NCBI GenBank assembly: GCA_024704765.1
Contig: JAKMXF010000166.1
Span: forward strand, 304,699-368,698
Source of the DNA: Oopsacas minuta
Lineage: Eukaryota; Porifera; Hexactinellida; Lyssacinosida; Leucopsacidae
DNA length: 64,000 nucleotides
Direction: 5' to 3'
This document shows positions 1-10,867 of this stretch, piece after piece. The position numbers and the translations under genes are program-made. The notes below the pieces were generated by a model. The model searched no databases and had not been told where the DNA came from. It saw only the letters and a program-made list of their open reading frames with translations. Each line of letters opens with the position of its first letter. Within the stretch, counting starts at the first letter, position 1.

Positions 1-2
1 TT

Positions 3-1052
3 GTAGATAAAAGCACAAAGCTTCCTTTCTCAAAGCAAAAAAGTATGGAAAGTAAACCTGATAAGATTTATGATTCTAAAGGAAATCATTATTACTATTT
101 GGATGATTGTGTTAATGTATTTATGTCATCAAGTGCACACCCTGAGCCCAGTCTGAAGATTACTCCTTCCTTACAAAATGGTACAAAATCTCCTAATAGA
201 TCTAACTATCTTGCAATTAGACCATTGAATACAGTTATTGGAAACAAACAACCAACGGACAGACCCTCAATTCATAAGAAATTCACAAAGAGATCTCAAA
301 ACATTACTTCTACTCCAGGAAGTGGAATTGGATGCTCAACACCGGAATTAACCACGTGTATGATATTCGAAGATTTCAAAGAAGGTAGTAATTTTTCAGA
401 GGTTTACAGTCCTGAGTCGAAAAGATGTCCCCCCAAACAACCAGACGAGTATTATAAAGTGATGGAAGGTGAGAAGAATGTAGATATTGAATATGAAGAA
501 TTTTCGAAATTGGTTTCTAGTCCTGAGAGTAAAACAAAATCTCAGGATAGTAAAATTTTAAAACGAAAACCCGAAATTCCAATAATTTCTACAAAAATTC
601 TAAATATGAATAAAGTAGGTAATAGTGTTGTAGATAAAAGCACAAAGCTTCCTTTCTCAAAGCAAAAAAGTGTGGGAATTAAACCTGATAAGATTTATGA
701 TTCTAAAGGAGATCTTTATTACTGCTTGGATGATTGTGATAATGTATTTATGTCATCAAGTGCACACCCTGAGCCCAGTCTGAAGATTACTCCTTCCTTA
801 CAAAATGGTACAAAATCTCCTAATAGATCTAACTATCTTGCAATTAGACCATTGAATACAGTTATTGGAAACAAACAACCAACGGACAGACCCTCAATTC
901 ATAAGAAATTCACAAAGAGATCTCAAAACATTACTTCTACTCCAGGAAGTAGAATCAAACCGGAATTAACCAGGGATATGATATTCGAAGATTTCAATGA
1001 AGGTAGTGATTTTTCAAAATTCGCTGCCGAATTAAAACACAGATATAAATAA
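3..1052 (+). CDS. Unrecognised protein with a 209-residue tandem repeat (5' end outside the window)
   Basis: The reading frame is open to the left window edge, so the methionine at base 45 need not be the start. The first 322 bases recur almost unchanged from base 628. The offset of 627 bases equals 209 codons, so the protein contains at least two copies of a repeat that is rich in Lys, Ser, Pro and Asn and predicted to be disordered. The second copy ends early, in a different C-terminus. No catalytic motif, signal peptide or membrane segment is visible. Composition and the basic C-terminus resemble the next gene, so the two may be related scaffold or adaptor proteins. No family is recognised. 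The near-identity of the repeat copies points to recent duplication or gene conversion. Confidence 0.6.
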   Translation, partial: VDKSTKLPFSKQKSMESKPDKIYDSKGNHYYYLDDCVNVFMSSSAHPEPSLKITPSLQNGTKSPNRSNYLAIRPLNTVIGNKQPTDRPSIHKKFTKRSQNITSTPGSGIGCSTPELTTCMIFEDFKEGSNFSEVYSPESKRCPPKQPDEYYKVMEGEKNVDIEYEEFSKLVSSPESKTKSQDSKILKRKPEIPIISTKILNMNKVGNSVVDKSTKLPFSKQKSVGIKPDKIYDSKGDLYYCLDDCDNVFMSSSAHPEPSLKITPSLQNGTKSPNRSNYLAIRPLNTVIGNKQPTDRPSIHKKFTKRSQNITSTPGSRIKPELTRDMIFEDFNEGSDFSKFAAELKHRYK

Positions 1053-1375
1053 GAGTAATTTTGTAATTTGTGCTTTATTGAAGTTTGATATGTATAATAT
1101 GACTGTAAGCACGTATTTTACACGTATTTGTAATTAAAATTTCCAAAATTTGTTTTTTCCAGTAAAATCTGATAGCACACTTCACAACGCTCTGTCAAAT
1201 GTACGCTCGCACCTGTGAGAGTAATCTACTTTTCAGAATCAAATTATAAGTATCTTGTTACATTTATTGCTTTACATAATTATTACATTAGGACCTTGCA
1301 CTTTTAGATACTATGTGAGGATATATTAATAATATATGTGGAGTTCTCAGTATATGAGAGTTTTTAATTTACTTA
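1053..1375. other. Intergenic spacer
   Basis: AT-rich sequence between two similar unrecognised genes. No coding, RNA or repeat signal was seen. Confidence 0.5.
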
Positions 1376-2335
1376 ATGATTCATAGAGATAAACTTTCCA
1401 CTTTGGGTAATGTCAGTAAACCATTTCCACATTTCAGTGGATCAATTTCAAAGCATGAATCTAGGTCACAATCTGTCAGCAATCCAGAAATCTACGTTGA
1501 AATGATTAATCCATTGAATGATAAAGTTGGGAGAACACATATTTTTCATGAAAAGTTATCAAAGAGTTTTGTGAGCCCCCAGAATGGGAGTATTAAACAA
1601 ATACAAGACATTCAAGTCAGGATATTTCCAGATAAAATACAATCTGGAGATAGGGTTATATTATGTAATAATAAGATGAAGAATCCTAAGGGCAAAATTG
1701 TTAACAAACCTGAAAAACCAAAGCAAGAACAGCCCCCTGTATTTAAGAAAAACTGGCAGCATAGAAAATTAACGGATAAAGATAATGACGTATCTAATTC
1801 AAATGTTCAGATTCATAAACCACTACACAAGCAATTTACTGAGGCAAGTATTGTCCTACCAATCATGAAGTATAGTATGAAGTATAGTCCTCCTATAAAG
1901 CAGAGAGATACTAGCAGGTCAATTGGTCATGAAAATATTTGTGAAATTTTAGCAAGCCTTAGCAACAAAAATTCTGAGGAATGTAACTCGAACCAAGAAG
2001 AAATAATTTATGAAACCTTCAATTCAAATGAGTGTAATGAATCAGAAGTATTCTCTCCACAAATTACGAAAGCTAGCCCTACCAGTACTCAGAGAGGAGG
2101 CAAATCTAATACGCTTCTATATCTACCAATTGTCCCAATCCATAAGAAACCACTAATCCCTAGCTTACAGAGATATAACTCGAATAGAGAAGAAGGTTAT
2201 AAGCAACATAAATTATCTTGCAACAATATTGCCAAACCGAAGAGACCTGCTCCCCCAATCCCAATCCTTAGATCTTCCTCAAATAGGGAAGATATAAAGC
2301 CTTTTCATACAGGAGAAATTAAGCGAAAATATTAA
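1376..2335 (+). CDS. Unrecognised disordered, proline/lysine-rich protein
   Basis: Single open frame of 319 residues, rich in Ser, Asn, Lys and Pro, with no transmembrane segment or folded-domain signature. The C-terminal third contains a motif of the form KPKRPAPPIPI, which fits a class of SH3-binding proline motif, followed by a short basic tail. The same flavour of sequence (HKKxLxP, NSNRE) recurs several times. It lies 323 bases downstream of a compositionally similar gene in the same orientation. A role as an SH3-partner or scaffold is only an inference from the proline motif. The coding call rests on length and amino-acid composition. Confidence 0.5.
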   Translation: MIHRDKLSTLGNVSKPFPHFSGSISKHESRSQSVSNPEIYVEMINPLNDKVGRTHIFHEKLSKSFVSPQNGSIKQIQDIQVRIFPDKIQSGDRVILCNNKMKNPKGKIVNKPEKPKQEQPPVFKKNWQHRKLTDKDNDVSNSNVQIHKPLHKQFTEASIVLPIMKYSMKYSPPIKQRDTSRSIGHENICEILASLSNKNSEECNSNQEEIIYETFNSNECNESEVFSPQITKASPTSTQRGGKSNTLLYLPIVPIHKKPLIPSLQRYNSNREEGYKQHKLSCNNIAKPKRPAPPIPILRSSSNREDIKPFHTGEIKRKY

Positions 2336-3196
2336 AACTCTCAAAATGATTTTTCCGCTAATGATTTGTATATTTGGCACAAATTTGTACATCTCTGCTC
2401 GTCTGTAGTTTTTTATGTATCATGTAATTGTGATTATGTTTTCAATTCCTTTCATTTAGTATTAATTTGGAGAAAATAACCAAATCTTTGGAAATTTTAT
2501 TCGTTTACTGTTATGTATTGAGTTATCATATCACTATCATTGAGCTTTACTACCTGGAACACTAGCTGGACCATCAAGAATTCAGTATGCTAGCAGAATG
2601 TTACAAGATGTGTATTGACAAAGGCGGTGGCTATGGCTTACAATATTAATTATTTTTGCACATAAAGCTCAAAACCTTCGGAATGCCCCTTGAATGAAAC
2701 GTTTTGCGGCTGTGTTAGCTATTCTACGCGATAACTATCGTACCTAAATGGTAAATTTGGATAACTTTGCCTCTGCCCAATCCCTTATAGTCCTGCAGTC
2801 ACCAGATCTTCAGGAACATCGGAAATCCATGGGAGATGAAGTTCCATGTTGGCATAGTAATGTGAAGTGGGGTGGCCAAGGCTGCCCCACACCACTGATC
2901 TTAGGCTCAGAGTCTAAGAGAATTATTTAATTTCATCACATAATTCTATATCTTTTTATCATAAATAATTGAAATTATTCGCTCCCTAAGATGCCAACTT
3001 GGCATCTCATTAAGTTACATTTAGAGCCGCGAAAAACCATGAGAGTTGGTATATCTGATCCTAAACGATGTAACCAGCGGTGTTATGCTGTTTGGACGCA
3101 GCTCCCATAATTTCATATTCGTGTTTCACCGTAAGAATATTTTAATTTTGGTATTCTATTCTAATCTAAATTACAATAATGGTATTTTAGATTAGT
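2336..3196. other. Intergenic spacer
   Basis: About 860 bases, AT-rich. A 60-codon open frame at 2,748-2,930 has no recognisable similarity and no supporting signal. The bases just before the next gene (…tattttag, then 6 nt, then ATG) look like a splice acceptor. Confidence 0.45.
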
Positions 3197-6100
3197 ATGG
3201 CCAGTCAAACGGATGATTTCAATAAAATCAAGCTATACATAGAGTCTGAACAGGGAAATCAGCCTCTACTCCTTAGCTGGGACACAGCGTTACCTCTCAG
3301 AGCTCTCATAGCTGAAGTTTGTTCGCAATGGAGTATCAAAAATCCTGAATCTTTCGCACTAAAAACCTCTTCTTCTACTCAAGAATTTTATCTAACAGAT
3401 GAAGCTAGAAGAGAGCTCAAATCTGGACAACTATTACACATGACTGCTTCTCCGAAGAAGATGGCTGAAGAAGTGAAACAGCTCTTGAATACTCAGACAG
3501 AAGAGGCCAAGGAAGAGTGTTTCGAACTATTACAATTATTGTCTAAAGATCCTCTCTTCGTTACATCATTCTTATCAACTGATGGCATACATTTCCTGAT
3601 GGAAGCTATTCAGAAGGAAATAATGAACTACAACCCAGAGGCTCATCCCATGAAAGTAAGTTATCACTTATTTGTGCTATTGATAGGCCAGTTTACTAAT
3701 ATTATAATAGTACATATGATAAAACAATTTTTGAATTCATTCGTTAATTTATGTTTCAACCTTGACCAGAAAGGATTGATGATACGGTAGAAACCGGTGT
3801 CAGTAAATAGTGTTCCGCCCGTGAATAATGTTCGGGACACAATTCCCTAGTGGAAAATGTTCGGGGAAACCATATTCACTACTAAATATGGGGAACACTA
3901 CAGTAGAGAGGAACTATATTCGCTAGTGAATAATGTTCGGGGGAACACTAATGGCTGTGACACCGAATATATTTAACACACATTTTTTGTACGAAAAATT
4001 TGTTAAAAATATCCCTGTTACTAGTGTATTCGTTTTTTAGAGAATATTCGATTCGTTTAATTTATAATTTTTCGTTCTAAGCACATTTAATTATCGCTAA
4101 TAAGGCCATGTAAAGTAATATACTTGTTTCTCATCCCCGCCCGTCCTGACAGATTTATTTGTATTTTTCCAAATTTATGGCTATTCCTTTGGTCACAGAG
4201 TGTGTAATCCATATTTTAATGCTTGCATAGTTGAAAAAATTCTAAATATTTCTGCCAAGAAAGTATGTGATGAGATAATGGAAGAGTAATCTACACATTA
4301 ACTGCCCTGTAAAAAATAAAAATAAATTACCGTTCGCCGTCCCAATTTCTGAAGAAATTCCGTGGATGAGAAACAAGTAATTTATTTTCATCGCCTAAAT
4401 ATGCCACGTTTATCCGAACAATAATTATTACTTCCTTACCAACATTATCTCTTCTCTTCCTCTCTAAGGGAAGGATACGATGAGCATCTAGCTTTCCCTA
4501 TAAGCTGTGTAGCTGTAGCCCAATGAATTCACTCCTTTTCTAATAAATATGACATTTATTTGATTCTAAACTGAATCATAATTAGCGTATAGTACAAGCA
4601 TTTAAACATCATGTAGAATCCCTTCGTATATTTTTTAACTGGCTTTCATTTGTGTTAGAAAACTTACTATGTTTGGCATACACACATTCATTATACCTAT
4701 AAATTACTGAAATATTTATCGTAGACGATTGATGGATTGCTAGAATCGTTTCAAGACATCATGGAGCAGTCAATGGTATCTTGGACTATAATACAACCCG
4801 AGTATATTATCAATCTTTGTGAATTTCTTAACAAACAGAAGGAACCACAATTACAAACAAAAGTATTGACGCTTCTAGAAAATGCTATTTTTAACAGTGA
4901 AAAACTCTACCTTCCCATATTTGAGTCTCTCTCAACAGAGACTCTAACCTCTCTTACTTCTGATAAAAGCCCTTCCGTACAGCTAGCTACCCTCTCGTTC
5001 ATAAATGCTATGCTCGGTAAAGGTAACACTATGGAGTATCTGCAATTACTCAAGAAACAGAGGATACTTCAGGGAATCGGTAGCCATGTTATTGGTAGAC
5101 ACCCTCAGGTCAAACCGGAAGTAGCACATCAACTATACGTTTGTCAGAACCTTTCCCTCGGTGTCCTGGAGAAGAGAGCTACTTCGAGATTCATAGACCA
5201 TTATGATACCTCATATAAACATTTAGTGTATCTAGTAAACTCACTACACATACAGACACCTGATACAGCTAACAAGAATATTGAAGATGAATTCGTTAAG
5301 CTAGGATTTCTCAATGAAGATCCTACTGAAGATTTTAATGACGTACCTCCAGGTCTACTTGCTCTCGATTGTATGGTTTATTTCGCGCAGAGTCAGCCGG
5401 AGAACTTCACTAGGCAAGTCTTAAGGAAATTAGAATTTCAGTGTCCTTTCGGACATACTTCAATTTTCTTAACAAAGATGATGTATAGCTTGTTGAAAGT
5501 AGGAGAGCCTGTATCTGATATTTCTACCGACTATATTCCCATGTTCTTCTCTAATCAGAACTTTTTTGAGGAATTTTTCTGTATCAATATTCAATTATTG
5601 TTTAAAACTTGGAGAGAAATGAGAGCTACTCCTATTGACTTCGAGAAGGTAATGAGTGTCGTGCAGAAACAGATTGATATGGTGATGCGTGATCCCGAGG
5701 TTTCATCACTAGACTCTTACAGGAGGAAAATTATGCAGTTGAATTACTCACAAATTCTTAAACAGCTTGATATCGAGAAGGAACATCAAGATGCGAATAT
5801 TTTCAAAGCTAAGCCAGTTATGGAGCTTAGAGATAGATTACAACCTCAAATACTTGACCTTATCAAGAGACAGAGACTCAATCAGCTGGTCAAAGGGGAG
5901 AGCTTTTCTGATCCTAAGAGAAAGAAAACTATTTTCTGTAGATTGACACAGAATCATAAATTCTTACATTACGGAGAAGTTGAGGGTAACAAAGTACCAA
6001 GTATTGAAGAACTAGAAAAGAAAATACAAGTCAACCAAATGAAGGAATTGTTGTTGGGTAAAGACATTGTATTTAAAAGTAAAAACAAAACAGAAAGTCA

Positions 6101-6374
6101 TGCATTAGGCATTGTATTCAGTGGTGGAGAAGATAAGAGGCTTGAACTGTTAGCTACGGATGAGAGAAAATTTTGTGTTTGGATTGATGGAATTCGAATT
6201 CTTCTAGGACAGCAACCAGACTCTGATTTAGCTATTAGTGATATGGAAACTCTACTCAATATGGACATGAAGATACATTTGTTAGCTATTGAGAATATTC
6301 CAATACCAGATTATCCTCCTGTCATACCTCCAAATCCTCCTAATCTCGATTTCTGTACTACCCCTGATTTGTAA
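3197..6374 (+). CDS. ELMO: ELMO engulfment and motility adaptor, two exons
   Basis: Exon 1 is 3197-3655 and exon 2 is 4725-6374, joined in phase 0 across a GT-AG intron (3656-4724), giving 702 residues against about 720-730 for vertebrate ELMO1/2. The order is an N-terminal ubiquitin-like/RBD region (about 1-80), armadillo-like helices (about 90-290), the ELMO domain (about 300-470), a split PH domain from about 540 (YGEVEGNKVPS region), and a proline-rich tail, PDYPPVIPPNPP, of the kind that binds the DOCK SH3 domain. In animals ELMO with DOCK180 activates Rac for engulfment and cell migration at the plasma membrane. The intron holds a 171-bp inverted-repeat element. Which of the vertebrate paralogues is closest is not decided; a pre-duplication single ELMO is likely. 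Confidence 0.95.
3795..3965. mobile_element. Small inverted-repeat element (MITE) in the ELMO intron
   Basis: Begins CGGTGTCA and ends TGACACCG. About 28 bases at each end match as inverted repeats (left end ..TAGTGTTCCGCCCG, right end CGGGGGAACACTA..). The interior repeats GTGAATAATGTTCGGG several times. A partial relative lies at 10531-10628. No coding capacity. Confidence 0.7.
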
Positions 6375-7126
6375 AAATCTTACATTCACATTCACACTAT
6401 TATGTGTGTGAATTGTGTTTGTGTTAGAAAGACTTTTTATTTGAATATCTATAAATTGAATAGTTTCAAGCTGTAATTCTATATTTATTGTCTTCGTATT
6501 AGTTATCTTTATCTATGCGAATTTTCTAGTCGCTGTGTGTCGCTAAGCAGAATTATATTATTTTTATTTTGTTGGACTAGTGCAATTATATATGCATATG
6601 TTTGTTCTCATTATTATTTCCTAGTTATTTAGTTATGACTGAGGGTCTTGCTTGCAATTGCTGTTGTGTGGGTGTTCTTGGCATGTCTGTACAACATATG
6701 TTTGATATTCGTCCGCGGAATTCGCCTTGGTAATACCCTGTTCCTAAGTCCTACGATATTTTCAAAATTGGCATGAGTAATGGGGAAGGCCAATATTTCA
6801 TTTCATGGCATTCCACTAATCCATGGTAAATCCACACTCTAACAAGCAGAGAAGAACCTCAAAACGCTGGTACAACATACATTATATCTATGCTAATTGC
6901 TATGAGTACATGTTGAATATTTGATGAGTAATGAATGAATTATGGAAATAGATAATACAATATTTGACAGCATAATTTGATCCAGAATTACGTCATGCAT
7001 ATTTTCCAGAAAATTATTGTTCCCTATATTTGAATTTCTTGCGTGAATGCTCCCTCCCATCCAGTTTTATCGTCGTACAACTAATAATATTCCCATTTTA
7101 TCCTCAATTGCTATTATTACTAGTTC
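6375..7126. other. Intergenic spacer
   Basis: About 750 bases of AT-rich sequence with no recognised element. It ends in a pyrimidine-containing stretch and TAG three bases before the next start codon, resembling a splice acceptor. Confidence 0.45.
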
Positions 7127-8425
7127 ATGACAATGTACTCTCTCAGACATAAACCATCTTCAGCTAAGAAGCCAGCTAAATCCCCAAAGCATCCCCCTGT
7201 TTGTGTATTTTGTAATAAATGTGATAACATGGAAGGACAGTTAGGCACGTTAATTTCTTCTAAAGTATCCTCATTGTCTGCACATGAATATTGTCTCACT
7301 TTCTCAGCTGGCCTCTTCAACCAGGAAGATGAAGACGTTGGTATAAATGGATTTCATGAATCAGGAATTAGAGAAGAACTGAAGAGAGGAAATAGATTAT
7401 GTTGTAAGTATTGTGGGAAGAAAGGAGCAACGCTTGGTTGTGAAGATAAGCGTTGTAAGAATGCTTACCATTTACCCTGTGCTCTTCGTTCGAACTGTTT
7501 ACTACAATATTTTGGAGCTTTTCAAGTATTCTGTCAATTCCATCACATCAAACAAGTCATACATGACAAGAAATCTACAAGTTTCCATGAAGAAGCAATC
7601 AGATCACTAACTTCAGAAGAAGAGAATGATATTAAGCAATCTCTAATTACTATTCCATTCAATTTCTTCATACCTGAATCTGCATACACAAGTTTAATCC
7701 CCTCTCTTCCTTACACTAAGAGAAGAGCATCTGTCCTACCTACACAACCAGATGATCAGATCTGTACTTGTACTTTGCACCCTGTCAAGGGTCGTACACT
7801 TGACCTTTCACCTGATTCATTACTCTACTATTTCTCAGAACCTGATCCCACACATCAAAGTACAATAAGTTGTGGTATATGTATCTGTGATATCGATAAC
7901 AAACCTTCCTTCCACAACCTAGTTACCCCGTGTTGTGGAAACTATTTCCATCGTCCCTGTCTACAGAGGATGGCTCTATCAGCTGGTAAGCACCACTTCA
8001 AATGCCCTATGTGTGGTAACGTGGAAGATTTCCAAAACGAAATGCAAACATTCGGTATAAACCTCCCAGATAGAGACGCTCTATGGGAAGATGGAGATGC
8101 GTACCATGATTTACACAGTATATTTGAAGAGTGCTGTGCTTCAGACTGTTTATGTCCACATGGGAGACAATTCGCATTAGATGATAGTGTGTTAGAAAAG
8201 GAAGATCCCTCATGGGCTATATTTATATGTAGTTCGTGTGGTCAATTCGGTTTACACTACAAATGTTGTAGGAAGGAATATCCTCATTTGATTTGTGAGC
8301 TTGATTCTGAAATCTGGAATTGTCCCACGTGTAGTGTTGCATTGGATATGGCTAGGATAGAAGATACAAAATTAAACTTAAATGTAAAGCTAAAAGATTT
8401 TTCTATTCACCTTGTAAAAATTTAA
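7127..8425 (+). CDS. PHF7-like: PHF7/G2E3-type extended-PHD and RING protein, probable E3 ubiquitin ligase
   Basis: The 432-residue single-exon frame carries an extended PHD near residues 25-145 (CVFCN, CCKYCGKKGATLGC, YHLPCAL, FCQFHH), a RING-type finger at about 247-296 (CGICICDI…CPMCG) and a further PHD-like finger at about 335-400 (CCASDCLCPHG…CPTC). This ePHD-RING-PHD order is that of PHF7, G2E3 and PHF11 relatives. In vertebrates PHF7 ubiquitinates histone H2A in the testis. Human PHF7 has 381 residues, so the length is similar. The enzyme activity is inferred from the RING. It lies 191 bases upstream of the RtcB gene in the same direction. Confidence 0.85.
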   Translation: MTMYSLRHKPSSAKKPAKSPKHPPVCVFCNKCDNMEGQLGTLISSKVSSLSAHEYCLTFSAGLFNQEDEDVGINGFHESGIREELKRGNRLCCKYCGKKGATLGCEDKRCKNAYHLPCALRSNCLLQYFGAFQVFCQFHHIKQVIHDKKSTSFHEEAIRSLTSEEENDIKQSLITIPFNFFIPESAYTSLIPSLPYTKRRASVLPTQPDDQICTCTLHPVKGRTLDLSPDSLLYYFSEPDPTHQSTISCGICICDIDNKPSFHNLVTPCCGNYFHRPCLQRMALSAGKHHFKCPMCGNVEDFQNEMQTFGINLPDRDALWEDGDAYHDLHSIFEECCASDCLCPHGRQFALDDSVLEKEDPSWAIFICSSCGQFGLHYKCCRKEYPHLICELDSEIWNCPTCSVALDMARIEDTKLNLNVKLKDFSIHLVKI

Positions 8426-8616
8426 TAATTGAACTTCTTGAAATTGTGAATTTGCTAGTTTAATTAGAATTTAACAAACCTATTTTTAGCTTTTTCTAAT
8501 CAACATACAATTTGTAAATTTGACTATCATAAATACTACTACATTATCCAAACGAAATTCCATAGACTTTCTAACTATACCTGTTTTCCCATAATTATTT
8601 TCTAAATCTGGAAAAG

Positions 8617-10140
8617 ATGGCTGGTAAACGTACATATAAAGATGAGTGTAATTTTATTGAGAGAGAAGGAAATTGCACTTTCAAAATCAAGAAAGACTTC
8701 GTTCCTAACATGCAAGTAGAAGGACGATTCTATGTGAATGACAGACTGAAGAAATTAATGTTTGATGAATTAAGTCACCATTCGAGGAGTCAGGGAGTAG
8801 GAGGATTTCTCCCAGCTGTAAAGCAGATAGCTAATGTAGCCTCTCTCCCAGGCATAGTACACCGTTCCATAGGACTACCTGATGTACATTCAGGATACGG
8901 ATTTGCTATTGGTAATATGGCCGCGTTTGATATGGAAAATCCTGATGCAGTTGTATCACCAGGGGGAGTAGGATTTGATATAAACTGCGGTGTAAGACTT
9001 TTGAGAACTAATCTATGGTTAGATGACGTAGCACCAGTAAAGGAGGAATTAGCTCAATTGCTATTTAATCACATTCCTGTGGGGGTAGGGTCACGTGGTG
9101 TAATTCCAATGGGGGCCAGGGACCTCGAGGAGGCCCTGGAGCTCGGGATGGATTGGACCCTGAGAGAGGGGTTTAGTTGGGCGGAGGACAAAGAACACTG
9201 CGAGGAATACGGTAGAATGTTACAAGCAGATCCTTCCTGTGTATCAGCTCGCTCTAAGAAAAGAGGTCTACCACAACTGGGTACATTAGGTGCTGGCAAC
9301 CACTATGCTGAGATTCAGATAGTAGAGGAAATATTCGACAAGAAGGCGGCATATATTATGGGAATAGAGGAAGAGAATCAAATATGTGTAATGATTCATT
9401 CAGGAAGCAGAGGCCTGGGTCATCAGGTAGCTACAGATGCATTAACTGATGTAGAGAAAGCAATGAAGCGTGATAAGATTCTAGTGAATGATAGACAATT
9501 AGCTTGTGCTAAGATATTTTCAAAAGAAGGACAAAATTATCTTAAGGGAATGGCAGCTGCTGCTAACTATGCTTGGGTTAACAGATCTTCTATGACATTC
9601 CTGGCTAGACAAGCTTTCTCTAAAATGTTTACAGCTGATCCAGATGATCTAGACATGCACGTTATATATGATGTATCTCATAATATAGCAAAAGAGGAGC
9701 TACACGTCATCAATGGACAAGAAAGACGACTGCTTGTTCACAGGAAGGGATCAACACGAGCATTCCCTCCTTTTCACCCTCTCATCCCAGTAGACTACCA
9801 AAATTTTGGGCAACCTGTAATTATAGGAGGGACAATGGGCACCTGCAGTTATGTTCTTACGGGTACGAATAAAGGAATGGATGAGACATTTGCTACAACT
9901 TGTCACGGAGCTGGCAGAGCGCTCTCACGTGCTAAATCTCGTCGTAACCTACAATACACTGATGTGTTAGAACAATTAGAATCTCAAGGAATTTCTATTC
10001 GTGTTGCTTCTCCCAAACTGGTGATGGAGGAAGCAGCTGAATCATACAAAGACGTCACTGAGGTTGTCAACACCTGCCATGCTGTTGGCATATCTAAAAA
10101 GGCTTTCAAACTTAGACCTATAGCTGTAATTAAGGGATAA
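8617..10140 (+). CDS. RTCB: RNA-splicing ligase RtcB (tRNA ligase complex catalytic subunit)
   Basis: Single exon, 507 residues, against 505 in human. RtcB joins tRNA exon halves (2',3'-cyclic phosphate to 5'-OH) using GTP and Mn, and also ligates XBP1 mRNA in the unfolded-protein response. Metal and nucleotide residues are visible: the FDINCG motif with Cys near 124, GNHYAE near 226-231, the [10 protein letters not shown] segment near 262, SHNIAKEE near 355, GTMGT near 408, and HGAGRALSR with the guanylated His at residue 430. A patch at about 9,100-9,190 is much richer in G+C than the rest of the gene but keeps the frame and the family sequence. The start gives a normal-length N-terminus. 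Confidence 0.97.
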   Translation: MAGKRTYKDECNFIEREGNCTFKIKKDFVPNMQVEGRFYVNDRLKKLMFDELSHHSRSQGVGGFLPAVKQIANVASLPGIVHRSIGLPDVHSGYGFAIGNMAAFDMENPDAVVSPGGVGFDINCGVRLLRTNLWLDDVAPVKEELAQLLFNHIPVGVGSRGVIPMGARDLEEALELGMDWTLREGFSWAEDKEHCEEYGRMLQADPSCVSARSKKRGLPQLGTLGAGNHYAEIQIVEEIFDKKAAYIMGIEEENQICVMIHSGSRGLGHQVATDALTDVEKAMKRDKILVNDRQLACAKIFSKEGQNYLKGMAAAANYAWVNRSSMTFLARQAFSKMFTADPDDLDMHVIYDVSHNIAKEELHVINGQERRLLVHRKGSTRAFPPFHPLIPVDYQNFGQPVIIGGTMGTCSYVLTGTNKGMDETFATTCHGAGRALSRAKSRRNLQYTDVLEQLESQGISIRVASPKLVMEEAAESYKDVTEVVNTCHAVGISKKAFKLRPIAVIKG

Positions 10141-10310
10141 TTTCATTCAATTCTATAGTAGAGATTTAGTCGTGATTACGTATCGATCAATTCACTTTTT
10201 AGATTTGGACTAGATTTACAATTGCTTTCTCACATTTGAATATTTCTTCGACCTGATATTTATAGAAATTTATATATTATTTTAGTAGTTATTTATCTAG
10301 TTATAGGGAA

Positions 10311-10443
10311 TGGCGGAAAATTGGTGGCGGAAACATCAAAGCAGGATAACCACTAATCGAGGGCAAATCTCCACTCCGATCAAGCCGGTAATGCAACGCG
10401 AATTTCCCCAAGACTATTCTTCCGCAACCAACTTTCCGTCAAC
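10311..10443. mobile_element. Small inverted-repeat element (TGGCGGAAA family), copy 1
   Basis: Starts TGGCGGAAAATTGGTGGCGG and ends with its rough inverse, CTTCCGCAACCAACTTTCCG. A second copy at 23981-24172 shares both ends and interior stretches (AGCAGG, CACTAAT, GGGCAAATC/GGGAAAATC). Non-coding. Confidence 0.65.
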
Positions 10444-10530
10444 AAATTTTACGAAATAATTCTCCTCTCTCAAAGGTAGTTACATATTTCACATGCTGAT
10501 ATATATATTTTGATAGCTCAACTTTGAACT

Positions 10531-10628
10531 GTTTGGGGAACAATATTCTCTAGTGAATAATGTTTGGGGTACCATATTCCGTAGGTAATAATGTTCGGGC
10601 TGGGGAACATTATTCACTGTGACACTGG
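10531..10628. mobile_element. Partial copy of the GTGTCA inverted-repeat element
   Basis: Shares GTGAATAATGTTTGGGG-type repeats and the right end (CACTGTGACAC) with the element at 3795-3965. The left terminus is not recognisable. Confidence 0.5.
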
Positions 10629-10867
10629 ATATATGAACCATCCTGTAAAACGGTTCTCGTGTGTTTCTATATAATTTATATGTTATAGGAACATATTTTG
10701 CTACTCCCTAAGGTGTTCTTATAAGCGATAACCACTGTAACAGCAGACTCTAGTTAATAATACGTACAACATGCAACAAGGTCCAAGAGTCCACCGAATA
10801 CATTCTACAATCTAATTATTGCATTATCTCATTTCAATTTACCGATATTTTCTATGAGAAATTGTAA

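Larger units (their letters stand above)
10141..10867. other. Intergenic spacer holding two transposon relics
   Basis: Contains an inverted-repeat element at 10311-10443 and a partial copy of the ELMO-intron element at 10531-10628. The remaining sequence shows no gene. Confidence 0.5.

Noticed and set aside
2748-2930. 60-codon open frame
   Set aside because: Short, no recognisable similarity and no regulatory context.
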